From Pedobacter sp. Leaf194 (GTDB lineage: Bacteria > Bacteroidota > Bacteroidia > Sphingobacteriales > Sphingobacteriaceae): 64,000 nt of DNA. Below the pieces are notes generated by a model. It was not told where the DNA came from, did no database searches, and was given only the letters and a program-made list of their open reading frames with translations. Positions 46,409 through 54,601 of the stretch are shown one piece after another; positions within the stretch are counted from its first letter, which is position 1, and every line of letters starts with the position of its first letter. Location of the stretch: positions 620,416 to 684,415 of the forward strand of contig NZ_LMPU01000009.1 in the NCBI RefSeq assembly GCF_001423945.1. Direction: 5' to 3'. A program made the position numbers and the translations under genes.

Positions 46409-47488
46409 ATGATGAGGCTTACTTTAAAACTTCTTTACCGATACAGAATTCATTTCCTAGCCTGGGTATTATATATGTTTTCAGAGATTTTCATCGTTGG
46501 ATGGGCAACGGGGAAATTTGGCAGACCGGTGAGTTATGCTACACATTACACCATAAATATCCTTCTATTTTATTTCTGTTCTTTGAAAATTTACCCGATA
46601 GCTTTTACTAGTGAGATTTCCTGGCTTTGGAAACTTCCCTTAATGCTCATTCTCACTTTTGTGGGCTATTTGATGATCAATTATTACATCGACTCGAATT
46701 TTTTCGGACACATCACCGTTTACAACCAGGAAAAAGTGAGATTAAAACCGAGTTACGTGCTTGGGGTATTGTGGCGGGCGTTACCAATCATGGGCTTTGC
46801 AGGATTTCATTACCTTTTTATTTTACACCTTGAACAAGTCAAAAGACGAGAAATCGCAGAAAAAAAAAGGTGGGAAAGTCTCATTGCTGAAAGGGACACC
46901 CAAGTTCAACTCGCTCACGCGCGAAATTCATACCTGAAAGCCCAAATCAATCCACACTTACTGTTTAATACCTTAAACTTCATCTATACAGACACAATCC
47001 AATCTGCACCGAGAGCCGCTGAGGCAATTATGTCACTCTCAGAGGTGATGCGTTACAGCATCAATTGTGAATTTCGGTCAGAAACGGTTCCACTTAAAGA
47101 AGAAATAGAACAGATATATAAATTAATAGAATTACATCAAAGTCGCTCTGATGAAACACTTTCGTTTACACTTGAGATTGGTCCAAACGTAAAAAAAACA
47201 ATGTTCATCCCATTAGTTCTAATCACGATGGTAGAAAACATCTTTAAACATGGCATCATTCATGATCCTGAGCACCAAGCAGTGTTGAGCATTTACGTAT
47301 TTAAGGAAATATTATCCATCAACTCAAAAAATATCCCTGGCAGGTCAAAACTTATCCCAAGCCAAAACACCGGTCTCTCCAATATAAAACAACGTTTGAT
47401 GATTGCTTACGGGGACAAGGCTAGCTTGAAATACGGCATGCAGAATGAATACTTTGTTGTGAGCATCAATGTAAAGCTCAACAGTTAA
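46409..47488 (+). CDS. LytS/YehU-type sensor histidine kinase
   Basis: 359 residues. Four membrane spans (about 14-142) are followed by the His_kinase domain LKAQINPHLLFNTLNFIY with phospho-acceptor His183. The ATP-binding domain has a VENIFKHG N-box (usually E-N-A-x-K-H) and ends GLSNIKQRL. The G-rich lid seen in relatives is weak (SKNIPGRSK). It normally phosphorylates a LytTR regulator; here the adjacent regulator lost its receiver, so the pair is probably non-functional or the kinase has another partner. Confidence 0.88.
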   Translation: MMRLTLKLLYRYRIHFLAWVLYMFSEIFIVGWATGKFGRPVSYATHYTINILLFYFCSLKIYPIAFTSEISWLWKLPLMLILTFVGYLMINYYIDSNFFGHITVYNQEKVRLKPSYVLGVLWRALPIMGFAGFHYLFILHLEQVKRREIAEKKRWESLIAERDTQVQLAHARNSYLKAQINPHLLFNTLNFIYTDTIQSAPRAAEAIMSLSEVMRYSINCEFRSETVPLKEEIEQIYKLIELHQSRSDETLSFTLEIGPNVKKTMFIPLVLITMVENIFKHGIIHDPEHQAVLSIYVFKEILSINSKNIPGRSKLIPSQNTGLSNIKQRLMIAYGDKASLKYGMQNEYFVVSINVKLNS

Positions 47489-47790
47489 ATTATCAATCAA
47501 CCCAAGAAGAAATCATCAATTTAAACACTGGTTCCATTTGTCGTTTGAGTATGAGCTTTATATCTAGTATTGTTCAATCACGTCAAATTAAGATTGATGG
47601 CAATCGCAATCTCGGAACAGTTAAATTTGTATGCGCTCAACTCCACCTTTAAATGAGTATAAAATAATCCATAGCCCGATAAGACTCGATAAGCGTTTAT
47701 CCGATTTTGTCAGAAACTTGTGAATCGCATACGTTGACTTTGGCCGAGCCTTTAATCCGTTTTGATGAACATTCATAAATATCAATGACA

Positions 47791-47815
47791 AGGTTCGAGT
47801 CTCGTCGGGACCACT
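47791..47815 (+). repeat. Degraded tRNA-3'-end-like sequence; left copy of a 14-bp direct repeat (att candidate)
   Basis: AGGTTCGAGTC resembles a tRNA T-loop and CGGGACCA a 3' acceptor end. However, the T-stem does not pair and no matching 5' half (GGTCCCG) exists upstream. The core TCGTCGGGACCACT (47802-47815) recurs exactly at 61351-61364, bounding the defence-gene island. Likely an integration scar. Confidence 0.55.
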
Positions 47816-47821
47816 CCTTTC

Positions 47822-47853
47822 GCCAGTAGTTACGTATAACTGCTGGCTTTTTT
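47822..47853 (+). terminator. Intrinsic terminator after the tRNA-like remnant
   Basis: An 11-bp stem (GCCAGTAGTTA with TAACTGCTGGC, one T-G pair), loop CGTA, then six T. Position fits the terminator of a lost tRNA gene. Confidence 0.85.
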
Positions 47854-47981
47854 GTTCAGTGGGGCTAGAAAAGGGGCTATTAAATTTGAAGATTATTGAT
47901 CTGCCGTTCTAATTGAAACTTTGATCAATTAAGAAGTGAATGTATAAGTAAAAATTCACATTAGCATGAAATATATGTGTG

Positions 47982-48010
47982 TTAGTAAAAGTTGAGATGA
48001 CTTTTACTAA
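47982..48010 (+). promoter_or_regulatory. Perfect 11-bp inverted repeat, probable operator of the methylase operon
   Basis: TTAGTAAAAGT and ACTTTTACTAA are exact complements separated by TGAGATG. It ends 11 bases before an exact -7 box and so would overlap the -33 region, a classic repressor position. Confidence 0.65.
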
Positions 48011-48021
48011 AATTTCTTTAT

Positions 48022-48029
48022 TATATTTG
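48022..48029 (+). promoter_or_regulatory. Bacteroidota -7 promoter box of the methylase/ParB/nuclease operon
   Basis: TATATTTG, an exact TAnnTTTG, 26 bases before the TTG start of the methylase gene and just downstream of the inverted repeat at 47982-48010. Confidence 0.65.
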
Positions 48030-48055
48030 CTGGCCAATCCATTAATTATGCTATT

Positions 48056-48952
48056 TTGAGTAGTTCGCACAACCATAGTCCATTAAGATATCCAGGTGGA
48101 AAGTCATGCTTATCTGGGTTTATTACTAAGCTTGCGATTCAAAACGGCCTTCAAGGTGGGATATATTGTGAGCTTTATGCTGGTGGAGCAGGTGCCGCAC
48201 TCAACTTGTTGTTTACTGGAACCTTTCGACAAATTCATATCAATGATGCTGATTATAGCATCTATGCATTTTGGTATGCAATCTTAAATCACTCAGAAGA
48301 ATTTATACTCCGATTGGAAAATACGCCAATTACAATCTCTGAATGGCATCTTCAAAAAGCTGTTTACCTCAGCGGGCGTGATGCTAATATTATTGATTTA
48401 GGATTCTCTACATTTTTCTTAAATCGCACCAATAGATCGGGAATTATATATAAAGCTGGACCTATCGGTGGTCAGGATCAAACTGGCAATTATAAAATTG
48501 ATGTTAGATTTAATAAATCTGATCTTATATCACGAATCAGGAGAATAGCTGAAAATGCAGAGCGTATCACTCTCACTAATGAAGATGCAGTTGCAATTAT
48601 TCGGGATTTAGGAAGGTATCATCCAAACACAGATGACTTATTTATTTATCTAGATCCTCCATATTATAATAAGGGTAAAATGTTGTACTTGAATAATTAT
48701 GACCACTTTAACCATCAGACTTTAGCTAATGCAGTAGCAGATATAGACAATAACATACGATGGCTAATTTCTTATGATAATGTCGATCCTATAAAAAAGT
48801 TATATAGTGAATATAGAATGTCTACATTCGATTTAAACTATACGCTTCAAAGTAAAAAGTTTGGTAGTGAATTATTAGTATTTTCACCTCCGCTAGAATT
48901 AATTGAAAAAATCCAGGTAAACAGTAGAAATAGTGATTTAATTTTAATTTGA
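48056..48952 (+). CDS. DNA adenine methyltransferase (D12 class, Dam-like)
   Basis: 298 residues from a TTG start; the first ATG upstream is out of frame. Motif I is RYPGGKSCL (11-19) with GGIYCELYAGGAGAALNLL, and the catalytic motif IV is DPPYY (200-204). Together with SGIIYKAGPIGG these define the D12 class N6-adenine methylases. It heads an operon with a ParB-like protein (4-base gap) and a PD-(D/E)XK-type protein (2-base gap), which suggests a restriction-modification partner role. Recognition sequence unknown. Confidence 0.9.
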   Translation: MSSSHNHSPLRYPGGKSCLSGFITKLAIQNGLQGGIYCELYAGGAGAALNLLFTGTFRQIHINDADYSIYAFWYAILNHSEEFILRLENTPITISEWHLQKAVYLSGRDANIIDLGFSTFFLNRTNRSGIIYKAGPIGGQDQTGNYKIDVRFNKSDLISRIRRIAENAERITLTNEDAVAIIRDLGRYHPNTDDLFIYLDPPYYNKGKMLYLNNYDHFNHQTLANAVADIDNNIRWLISYDNVDPIKKLYSEYRMSTFDLNYTLQSKKFGSELLVFSPPLELIEKIQVNSRNSDLILI

Positions 48953-48956
48953 TCCT

Positions 48957-50087
48957 ATGAATCAAGTAATAACGCAAGTCAATCCAAGGGATCTGATCTT
49001 TGATACTCAAAATCCCCGTATAGCCGAATTTAGTTTAGGTAATGAGCTTTCTGAAAGAGAGATCATAAAAATACTGTGGAATGTGATGGGCGTTGAAGAA
49101 ATAGTTCTGTCTATAAAGGCAAGTGGATTTTTTGAACATGAACCATTGATTGCCGTTCGAGAAGAGGGACATTCAATAGTCATTGAAGGAAATAGACGAT
49201 TAGCAGCGGTTAAATGCATCTTGAATCCGGAGTTGGCAGATTATATTGGTATAAACAAAAATAATCTATTCGTCTCAGAAAAGATCAAAGCTGCCCTTGA
49301 ATCAATTCCTGTCATTTTTGTTAATGAACGTAAAGATGCATGGAAATTTATCGGGTTCAAACATATCAATGGCCCTGCAAAGTGGGGAAGTTATGCAAAA
49401 GCTCAGTATATTTCGTTAATCAAAAACGAATACGACATTACTTTGGAGGAAATTGCTTCTCAAATTGGTGACACGCATAAAACAGTACAGAAGCTGTATC
49501 AAGGACTTCAAGTAATCGAACAAGCTGAACACATCGGTAAATTTGACCGAACAGATATAAACGCACCTAGACTTTATTTTTCACACCTCTATACTGGATT
49601 ATCATATGAAGGCATCAAAGATTTTATCGGAATAAAGGATGTCTCTGAAGAGGTGAAAAACCCTGTGCCGGCTGAAAAGGAAGATAATTTAGGGGAACTT
49701 CTTTTATGGATGTTTGGTAGTAAAAAAAGGGAGGAGGAGCCAGTAATACAATCTCAAAACCCAGACTTACGTCGACTTGAAGCAGTGGTTAGAAATAAAG
49801 AGGCGACCTATGCTTTGAGAGATAGAGTTCCACTAATTGTTGCGTATGAGATTAGCCAGCCGAAAGATGAAACCTTTGAACAAAGTCTTCTAGAAGCTAA
49901 GCGGGCATTACAAAAGGCCCATTCCTATCAAACTGAAGGGTTTGATGGTAAAGATGAAGCGCTTCTACGATTGAGTGCATCTGTAGCCAGCATTGCTGAC
50001 GACCTTTATGATATTATGGAGAAGAAGTGGAAAATGACGCAGGGGGAAAGTGCTCCAAAAAAGAGGCTGTTTGACGAAGATAATTAG
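48957..50087 (+). CDS. ParB/Srx-fold domain protein of restriction-like cluster
   Basis: 376 residues. The N-terminal ParB-type domain is clear: LIFDTQNPRIAEF, then VEEIVLSIKASGFFEHEPLIAV, then the nucleotide-loop-like EGNRRLAAVKCI (~78-89). A HTH-like region follows (YDITLEEIASQIGDTHKTVQKLYQGL, ~160-185). The C-terminal 150 residues are helical and charged. It is not near parA or an origin, and it lies between methylase and nuclease genes, so a DNA-clamp or specificity role in defence is more likely than chromosome partition. Confidence 0.82.
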   Translation: MNQVITQVNPRDLIFDTQNPRIAEFSLGNELSEREIIKILWNVMGVEEIVLSIKASGFFEHEPLIAVREEGHSIVIEGNRRLAAVKCILNPELADYIGINKNNLFVSEKIKAALESIPVIFVNERKDAWKFIGFKHINGPAKWGSYAKAQYISLIKNEYDITLEEIASQIGDTHKTVQKLYQGLQVIEQAEHIGKFDRTDINAPRLYFSHLYTGLSYEGIKDFIGIKDVSEEVKNPVPAEKEDNLGELLLWMFGSKKREEEPVIQSQNPDLRRLEAVVRNKEATYALRDRVPLIVAYEISQPKDETFEQSLLEAKRALQKAHSYQTEGFDGKDEALLRLSASVASIADDLYDIMEKKWKMTQGESAPKKRLFDEDN

Positions 50088-50089
50088 CT

Positions 50090-50998
50090 ATGTTTAAACT
50101 TCCAGACGGAATCCCGACCCTTAGAAGTAGTGCCCAAGAATGGGCTGATTATGCTGAATATTTGGCTTTGATTAATGGAAGTATTTCCTTGCATGATGTC
50201 GTGAAGGCTCCACTAATGGTTTCCGATGAAACTGTGACTAGTGGGATTATTGACACAACTGATCAATTCAATGATAAGGCAGATGAGATCAGTATAGAAA
50301 TAAATAGGCGACAGAACATATCGGGGTCAAAATATCCGTTTTCAGCTATTCAAAATGGTTACATACTGCAATACGATGCTGATGATCAAGATCTCAACTG
50401 GATTTATAGGTTTCTCTTGTTGTCTACTCGCTTAAATATGACGAAGCAAAAGATACAGAACAATATTGACGGTACGCAGGTATTTGAGATGCTTTCAGCA
50501 ACAGTGGCCAAAAAATTCTTTGGAGAGAATACCGAATCGGATATTTTAGGAACAAGTCGCAGTGATATAGGGGGTTTCCGCGAAAAGCTAGCTCAACTAT
50601 CCCAGCGTATAGGGGAAGGGGGAACAATTATTGCAAATGAGGGGTTTAGGCCTCAAGATGATAATGTTGATGTTGTGATTTGGAAAGGCTTCACAGATAA
50701 AATGCCATCTAAAATTATAGCATTTGGACAGTGCAAGACAGGTACTTCATGGGAAGATAGATTATCTGAACTAAATGTCGATGCTTTCTGTAGAAATTGG
50801 TTTACTATACAGCCTGTAATGACTCCATTACGAATGTTTTTTTGTGCTCAGTATTTTCCTCTAAAGATATGGAGGGTTAGAGCCAATGAAGCAGGGCTGG
50901 TTTTTGATCGGTTTAGGATACTTGATTACCTGCCTGAGAACATTGACGATGCATTAATGGGCGATATCAAAACTTGGTGTTCTGCAATTCTAAATTAG
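50090..50998 (+). CDS. Putative PD-(D/E)XK restriction-type endonuclease
   Basis: 302 residues. A restriction-like active site can be read: E133 in the helix FEMLSATVA, D194 in NVDVVIWKG, then a strand with Q214 and K216 in IIAFGQCKTG (a D-Xn-QXK variant). The N-terminal 130 residues are helical without known motifs. Follows the ParB-like gene by 2 bases and converges with the second ParB-like gene, 5 bases between stops. Nuclease activity is inferred from the motif arrangement; no named family recognised. Confidence 0.68.
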   Translation: MFKLPDGIPTLRSSAQEWADYAEYLALINGSISLHDVVKAPLMVSDETVTSGIIDTTDQFNDKADEISIEINRRQNISGSKYPFSAIQNGYILQYDADDQDLNWIYRFLLLSTRLNMTKQKIQNNIDGTQVFEMLSATVAKKFFGENTESDILGTSRSDIGGFREKLAQLSQRIGEGGTIIANEGFRPQDDNVDVVIWKGFTDKMPSKIIAFGQCKTGTSWEDRLSELNVDAFCRNWFTIQPVMTPLRMFFCAQYFPLKIWRVRANEAGLVFDRFRILDYLPENIDDALMGDIKTWCSAILN

Positions 50999-51003
50999 TA
51001 TAC

Positions 51004-52491
51004 TTAAATTTCTTTTATATCTAGAAGTTCCTGGAATAAGGGAAATAGGAAGTCCCAAAATTTATTTAGAAATGGCAAGTCTAAGAAATGAGAATCATGG
51101 TTATGTATATATCCATTCAATACATCAAGACTTAATTCATTCTCCGTATTAAGAAGTTTTTGAGTGATAGATGATGATTTTTGATTTAATTTATCTTTCA
51201 AAAACTCAAGCCTTTTACTTAAAGTAATTTGACGTAAAGCCACTTTATATTTAGCCTGCATCGGTGCTTCCAAACTTTCGGTTTCTATATAAGTCAATAC
51301 CGCAAGATCTAAAAAAATTCTTATGGACGCCGCAACTGCGTTTCTATATTTTAAGGGGATTGTCTTCAATTCATCGAACAGGTCGGCTAATCGATAATTG
51401 TCAGTATGTAGTTGGTAGCATTCTAAAATAAGCCGAGACCGATTCGGATCGTTTTTTAAATCTTTCTTAGAGTGTTTCACTAACTGAGCAGGCTCATCCT
51501 CCACCGATGCTGGGTTTTCAAGGACTGTCTGTTCATTTTTCTCTAAGGATGCTTTTGATTCACTCGTTACAGTCTGATCTTCATTATTGGCAGATTCGAC
51601 TTTTGGAAGAGTATCTAAAATTTGGTCTAGTTTTTCAGTAATTGATCGAGAATCTATCCTGCTATCATTTCCTCTCGGCAGTAGCATTCGCTTAATTAAT
51701 GCCGCATATGCATTTAAGAAACTATCTTTTTTACTTAGAATTCGGATTTCAACACCGTCAAATTCAAGTCCCCAATCATCTTTCACTCGCTTACTATTAA
51801 AAAATCTCTCTAGAGATGAAATTGGGAAGCGATGAGATGATGCTTGCGTATATTCGACATCTGTCAACTTGTCTTCAACCTCCTTAACAAGGCCTTTAAG
51901 TTTTAACGTGCGCAAAATACTTTCTAAATCATTTTCGTCGACTCCGGCCTGGGCACGAATGATATTGATATCTCCTTCATATTTATCATATAATTCTGCT
52001 ACCCACCGTTGTTGTTGTTCTCGTTGCCATCTTTTTTGAAGAGAGGTAATACTATTTCGTTGGGAAATATACCATTCAGCATCTTCAAATGTCGGTGCTA
52101 TAGAAACATGAATCTTTTCTATAGTTGTCAAATCGATTTCCTTTGATAACTTCGTGAAAGCATTTTTGATGCCTTTTGGGGACTTATGAGGCTCTTGCAG
52201 TAGTTTTAGTACACATATACGCCTATTTCCTTCTGCTACAAAAAACTTTTTATTGTCGGGATTTTGCCAAATAACTATAGGGTCTGCAGGAATAAAGCCC
52301 TTTTTTACAATTGATCTTGCTAAACCTATAAAATCTCTCCTATCAGAGTCCTCAATCGTCATTTCTTCTGCAAATTCCTTTAAATGAGTGTAAGTGTTCT
52401 CAGGATCTAAGCGAGGGTTTTGCTCCCATAAATGAAGATTTCTCACAGATCTGGGGGTTTTTTTTAGTAGCCAATCGTAATTAGTTTGCAT
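51004..52491 (-). CDS. Second ParB/Srx-fold domain protein, long form
   Basis: 495 residues. The N-terminal ParB-type domain has LHLWEQNPRLDPENTY, then GLARSIVKKGFIPADPIVIW, and AEGNRRICVLKLL. It shares QNPR and EGNRR with the ParB-like protein of the facing operon. A HTH-like segment is seen at INIIRAQAGVDENDLESILRTLKLKG. The middle is acidic and probably disordered (~280-345), and the C-terminal ~150 residues are helical. Follows the HNH gene by 76 bases on the same strand. Confidence 0.8.
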   Translation of the reverse strand: MQTNYDWLLKKTPRSVRNLHLWEQNPRLDPENTYTHLKEFAEEMTIEDSDRRDFIGLARSIVKKGFIPADPIVIWQNPDNKKFFVAEGNRRICVLKLLQEPHKSPKGIKNAFTKLSKEIDLTTIEKIHVSIAPTFEDAEWYISQRNSITSLQKRWQREQQQRWVAELYDKYEGDINIIRAQAGVDENDLESILRTLKLKGLVKEVEDKLTDVEYTQASSHRFPISSLERFFNSKRVKDDWGLEFDGVEIRILSKKDSFLNAYAALIKRMLLPRGNDSRIDSRSITEKLDQILDTLPKVESANNEDQTVTSESKASLEKNEQTVLENPASVEDEPAQLVKHSKKDLKNDPNRSRLILECYQLHTDNYRLADLFDELKTIPLKYRNAVAASIRIFLDLAVLTYIETESLEAPMQAKYKVALRQITLSKRLEFLKDKLNQKSSSITQKLLNTENELSLDVLNGYIHNHDSHFLDLPFLNKFWDFLFPLFQELLDIKEI

Positions 52492-52567
52492 TTGGTTTAT
52501 CGTTGTCGTTAAAAGATTACCTAATGTACGATTTTGTGATATATTAAAATGCTGTGTTTAAAAATTA

Positions 52568-53623
52568 TCACGAAGTCCAATTGTGTTTTAACCATCTTCT
52601 TTGAAGGCAAATTTTATTTGGTTTAAGAATATCGATTCTCTCCGATAATCTAGTTCCATCAAATTTGTAATAGTCCGTGTTGGCAAGGGTGGGATGAATT
52701 CTAACAATTAAAGACTCTGGTTCAATAGCTAAGAGACCATCATCAAAAAGGTCATGTAAATCAGATCTAAGAAGAATGCCATTCGTCGAGATGTTGCTTC
52801 CACTCTCCGAATGAGGATCAATGTGGGCTGCCTGCAAGACATTCTCCGGCCCAGTTTTTGAGATGCAGCATTGTGCTTGATAGGCAATCAAAAGATTTTT
52901 TCTTAGTTTCGATTGTCCCTTTCGCACTCGTCGGGCAATTTGTTGAAAGCTATTAATATCATCATCATTTGCCTCTTCAAATTGCTTTACGAATGTATTT
53001 AGAGCTCCTGAAGTTATCGAATGCACCTGAATTGTCTCGAAATCGTTAGCCCATATTAAATCCGGATGTAAGAATACCATAGTTACTTCTTTCGCGACAG
53101 TATAATTCATACCTCGACGACCTATTGTCCCTCCTGCTGCATTAAGTGATTGAATACCACGAATCACATCACGTTTGTAAAGTTGCTCTAATGTATCTTT
53201 CGAATTCCTTCTGATTAATATTTTGTTATGCTCCACAGCCTCAATATTATAAAGCTGACCTTGTTTAACAGATTCCCAATTTGTATTATAAAGTAGGGCA
53301 TTTTTTGCATTTTCTATAATTAGTTCCCATGCGATCTCCGCATCAAGCAATTCTATAGTACCTTTTGACGGTAAGCGCCAAACGCCTTTGGGAGAGTTGA
53401 CTAATTCACCTCGGTCCTTCAAACCCTGAAGCGCATTTCGCAAATTCCGTTTCCAATTCTGTTCGCTGGTTTCTACATCATTGACTTTGGTATAGGAAAG
53501 GTCATGTTCATCAAATTGTAGTTCCGCTAAAGCTGCTTTATAAATTTCTTTGATGTTTACTGAACCTTGTAAATTTATAAGCAAAAAAATAACCTTTCTG
53601 AATTGTTCCAGATTTGTTGCCAT
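52568..53623 (-). CDS. HNH endonuclease with N-terminal winged-helix domain
   Basis: 351 residues. The N-terminus (residues 1-85, ending GELVNSPKGVWRLPS) looks like the winged helix of Mrr_N-type restriction proteins. The C-terminal HNH_2-type nuclease has a CC pair at 252-253, H267 in LQAAHIDPH, N281 in STNGILL and H290 in SDLHDLFDDGLL, all expected catalytic/metal positions. Likely the cutting subunit of a restriction or defence module shared with the adjacent ParB-like gene. Confidence 0.88.
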   Translation of the reverse strand: MATNLEQFRKVIFLLINLQGSVNIKEIYKAALAELQFDEHDLSYTKVNDVETSEQNWKRNLRNALQGLKDRGELVNSPKGVWRLPSKGTIELLDAEIAWELIIENAKNALLYNTNWESVKQGQLYNIEAVEHNKILIRRNSKDTLEQLYKRDVIRGIQSLNAAGGTIGRRGMNYTVAKEVTMVFLHPDLIWANDFETIQVHSITSGALNTFVKQFEEANDDDINSFQQIARRVRKGQSKLRKNLLIAYQAQCCISKTGPENVLQAAHIDPHSESGSNISTNGILLRSDLHDLFDDGLLAIEPESLIVRIHPTLANTDYYKFDGTRLSERIDILKPNKICLQRRWLKHNWTS

Positions 53624-53674
53624 GATGCTTGATTAGGTTTTATATAATAAATTAGATCTATTTGATGTTTCCAC

Positions 53675-53682
53675 CAAATATA
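53675..53682 (-). promoter_or_regulatory. Bacteroidota -7 promoter box of the HNH/ParB operon
   Basis: On the minus strand this reads TATATTTG, an exact TAnnTTTG, about 50 bases before the HNH gene ATG; the same 8-mer serves the facing methylase operon. Confidence 0.55.
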
Positions 53683-53866
53683 CAGATCGGGAATCGCCCT
53701 TTTACAATAAGCCTGCTAATTGGTCTTGGTGATTTAGGAAAATTCTTCATACTAAATCGGATAACATTTCTAATCTTGAGATGACATAGTATACTAAACA
53801 GCTATAGTCGAATTAGGACTAGAATTAAATGCAATTAGTGGTAACTAGAAACCCTATTTCGTAAGA

Positions 53867-53903
53867 AATCCGCTCTATAGGTAAAGTAATAGGGCGGATT
53901 TTT
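53867..53903. terminator. Bidirectional terminator-like hairpin
   Basis: A 12-bp stem (AATCCGCTCTAT with ATAGGGCGGATT, one T-G pair) with a 10-base loop. Plus-strand side is followed by TTT; minus-strand side follows the stop of the 53925-54344 gene by about 20 bases. Confidence 0.7.
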
Positions 53904-53924
53904 GTGTTATATGAAATAAGATTT

Positions 53925-54344
53925 CTAGTTAAATGCGTAATATTCCGCTCCATCATTACCATGATATCCCAATACGTCAATAACTTTTACATAGGCGAAA
54001 GATTTGGCCAAAAACTTTACCGCTATTTGATTTGGCACCCGATTTCCACCAAGAATTTGACCAACACCTTTGGATCCAAAGCCTGATGTTGATGGGGTTG
54101 AATAAGTTGTTTCTTGTTTACTAACCAAACTTAAAATTCCACCCCCAGCTTGGTGTACTTCAACTATAACCTTGTTCTCAGATTTTATATGTTTTGCGAT
54201 AACATCAAATTTGTAATCACCATAGATAAGAACTTTATATTTTGAAAGGTAATTCCCGTTCTCATCTGTTGAATAGGCTACCTTGTATTTGAAAGGAATT
54301 CTGGAGTCAGTATCTGTAACATAGATGAAGCCTGTCGAAGTCAA
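53925..54344 (-). CDS. Hypothetical protein
   Basis: 139 residues. Beta-rich with repeated strands (GFIYVTDTDSRIPFKYKVAY; KYKVLIYGDYKFDVIAKHI), then a Gly/Ser-rich linker and AKSFAYVKVIDVLGYHGNDG at the C-terminus. No signal peptide. Not recognised. It lies between the HNH/ParB operon and the integrase and ends at a terminator hairpin. Confidence 0.5.
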   Translation of the reverse strand: MTSTGFIYVTDTDSRIPFKYKVAYSTDENGNYLSKYKVLIYGDYKFDVIAKHIKSENKVIVEVHQAGGGILSLVSKQETTYSTPSTSGFGSKGVGQILGGNRVPNQIAVKFLAKSFAYVKVIDVLGYHGNDGAEYYAFN

Positions 54345-54349
54345 GGACG

Positions 54350-54508
54350 TTGATTTGGTTAAAAACCGATGAAAATTTTAAGAGAAAAGTTTTAAAACTT
54401 TATAAGTCTATGCAAGCCTTTGCTGAACGTAAGCTGCTGAAAAAAGTCAAGCAAGGGAACGTTAGGGCCCTGAATGTATTAATAAGTAGGGTAAAATCTA
54501 AAAATTAA
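54350..54508 (+). CDS. Possible small basic protein or gene remnant
   Basis: 52 codons from TTG 54350 to TAA 54506-54508. The product is strongly basic and helical (FKRKVLKLYKSMQAFAERKL, then GNVRALNVLISRVKSKN). It looks like the C-terminus of a larger helical DNA-associated protein rather than an independent gene. Upstream the frame is closed at 54326. Confidence 0.25.
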   Translation: MIWLKTDENFKRKVLKLYKSMQAFAERKLLKKVKQGNVRALNVLISRVKSKN

Positions 54509-54601
54509 TGTTATTCAATTGTCTGATTATAAAATATTTATACAATAAAATTTTAGAAAACAAAAAACTCGCTGGAACTTTCCAGCCTAATAACAAATAC
54601 A

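Noticed and set aside
47745..47820. Complete tRNA gene at the island's left edge
   Set aside because: A T-loop-like sequence and acceptor-like 3' end are present, but the T-stem does not pair and no 5' acceptor half (GGTCCCG) or anticodon arm can be folded upstream.
48957..52491. ParB-like genes as chromosome or plasmid partition genes
   Set aside because: No parA and no parS-like repeat nearby; both genes sit with methylase and nuclease genes, so partition is the less likely reading.
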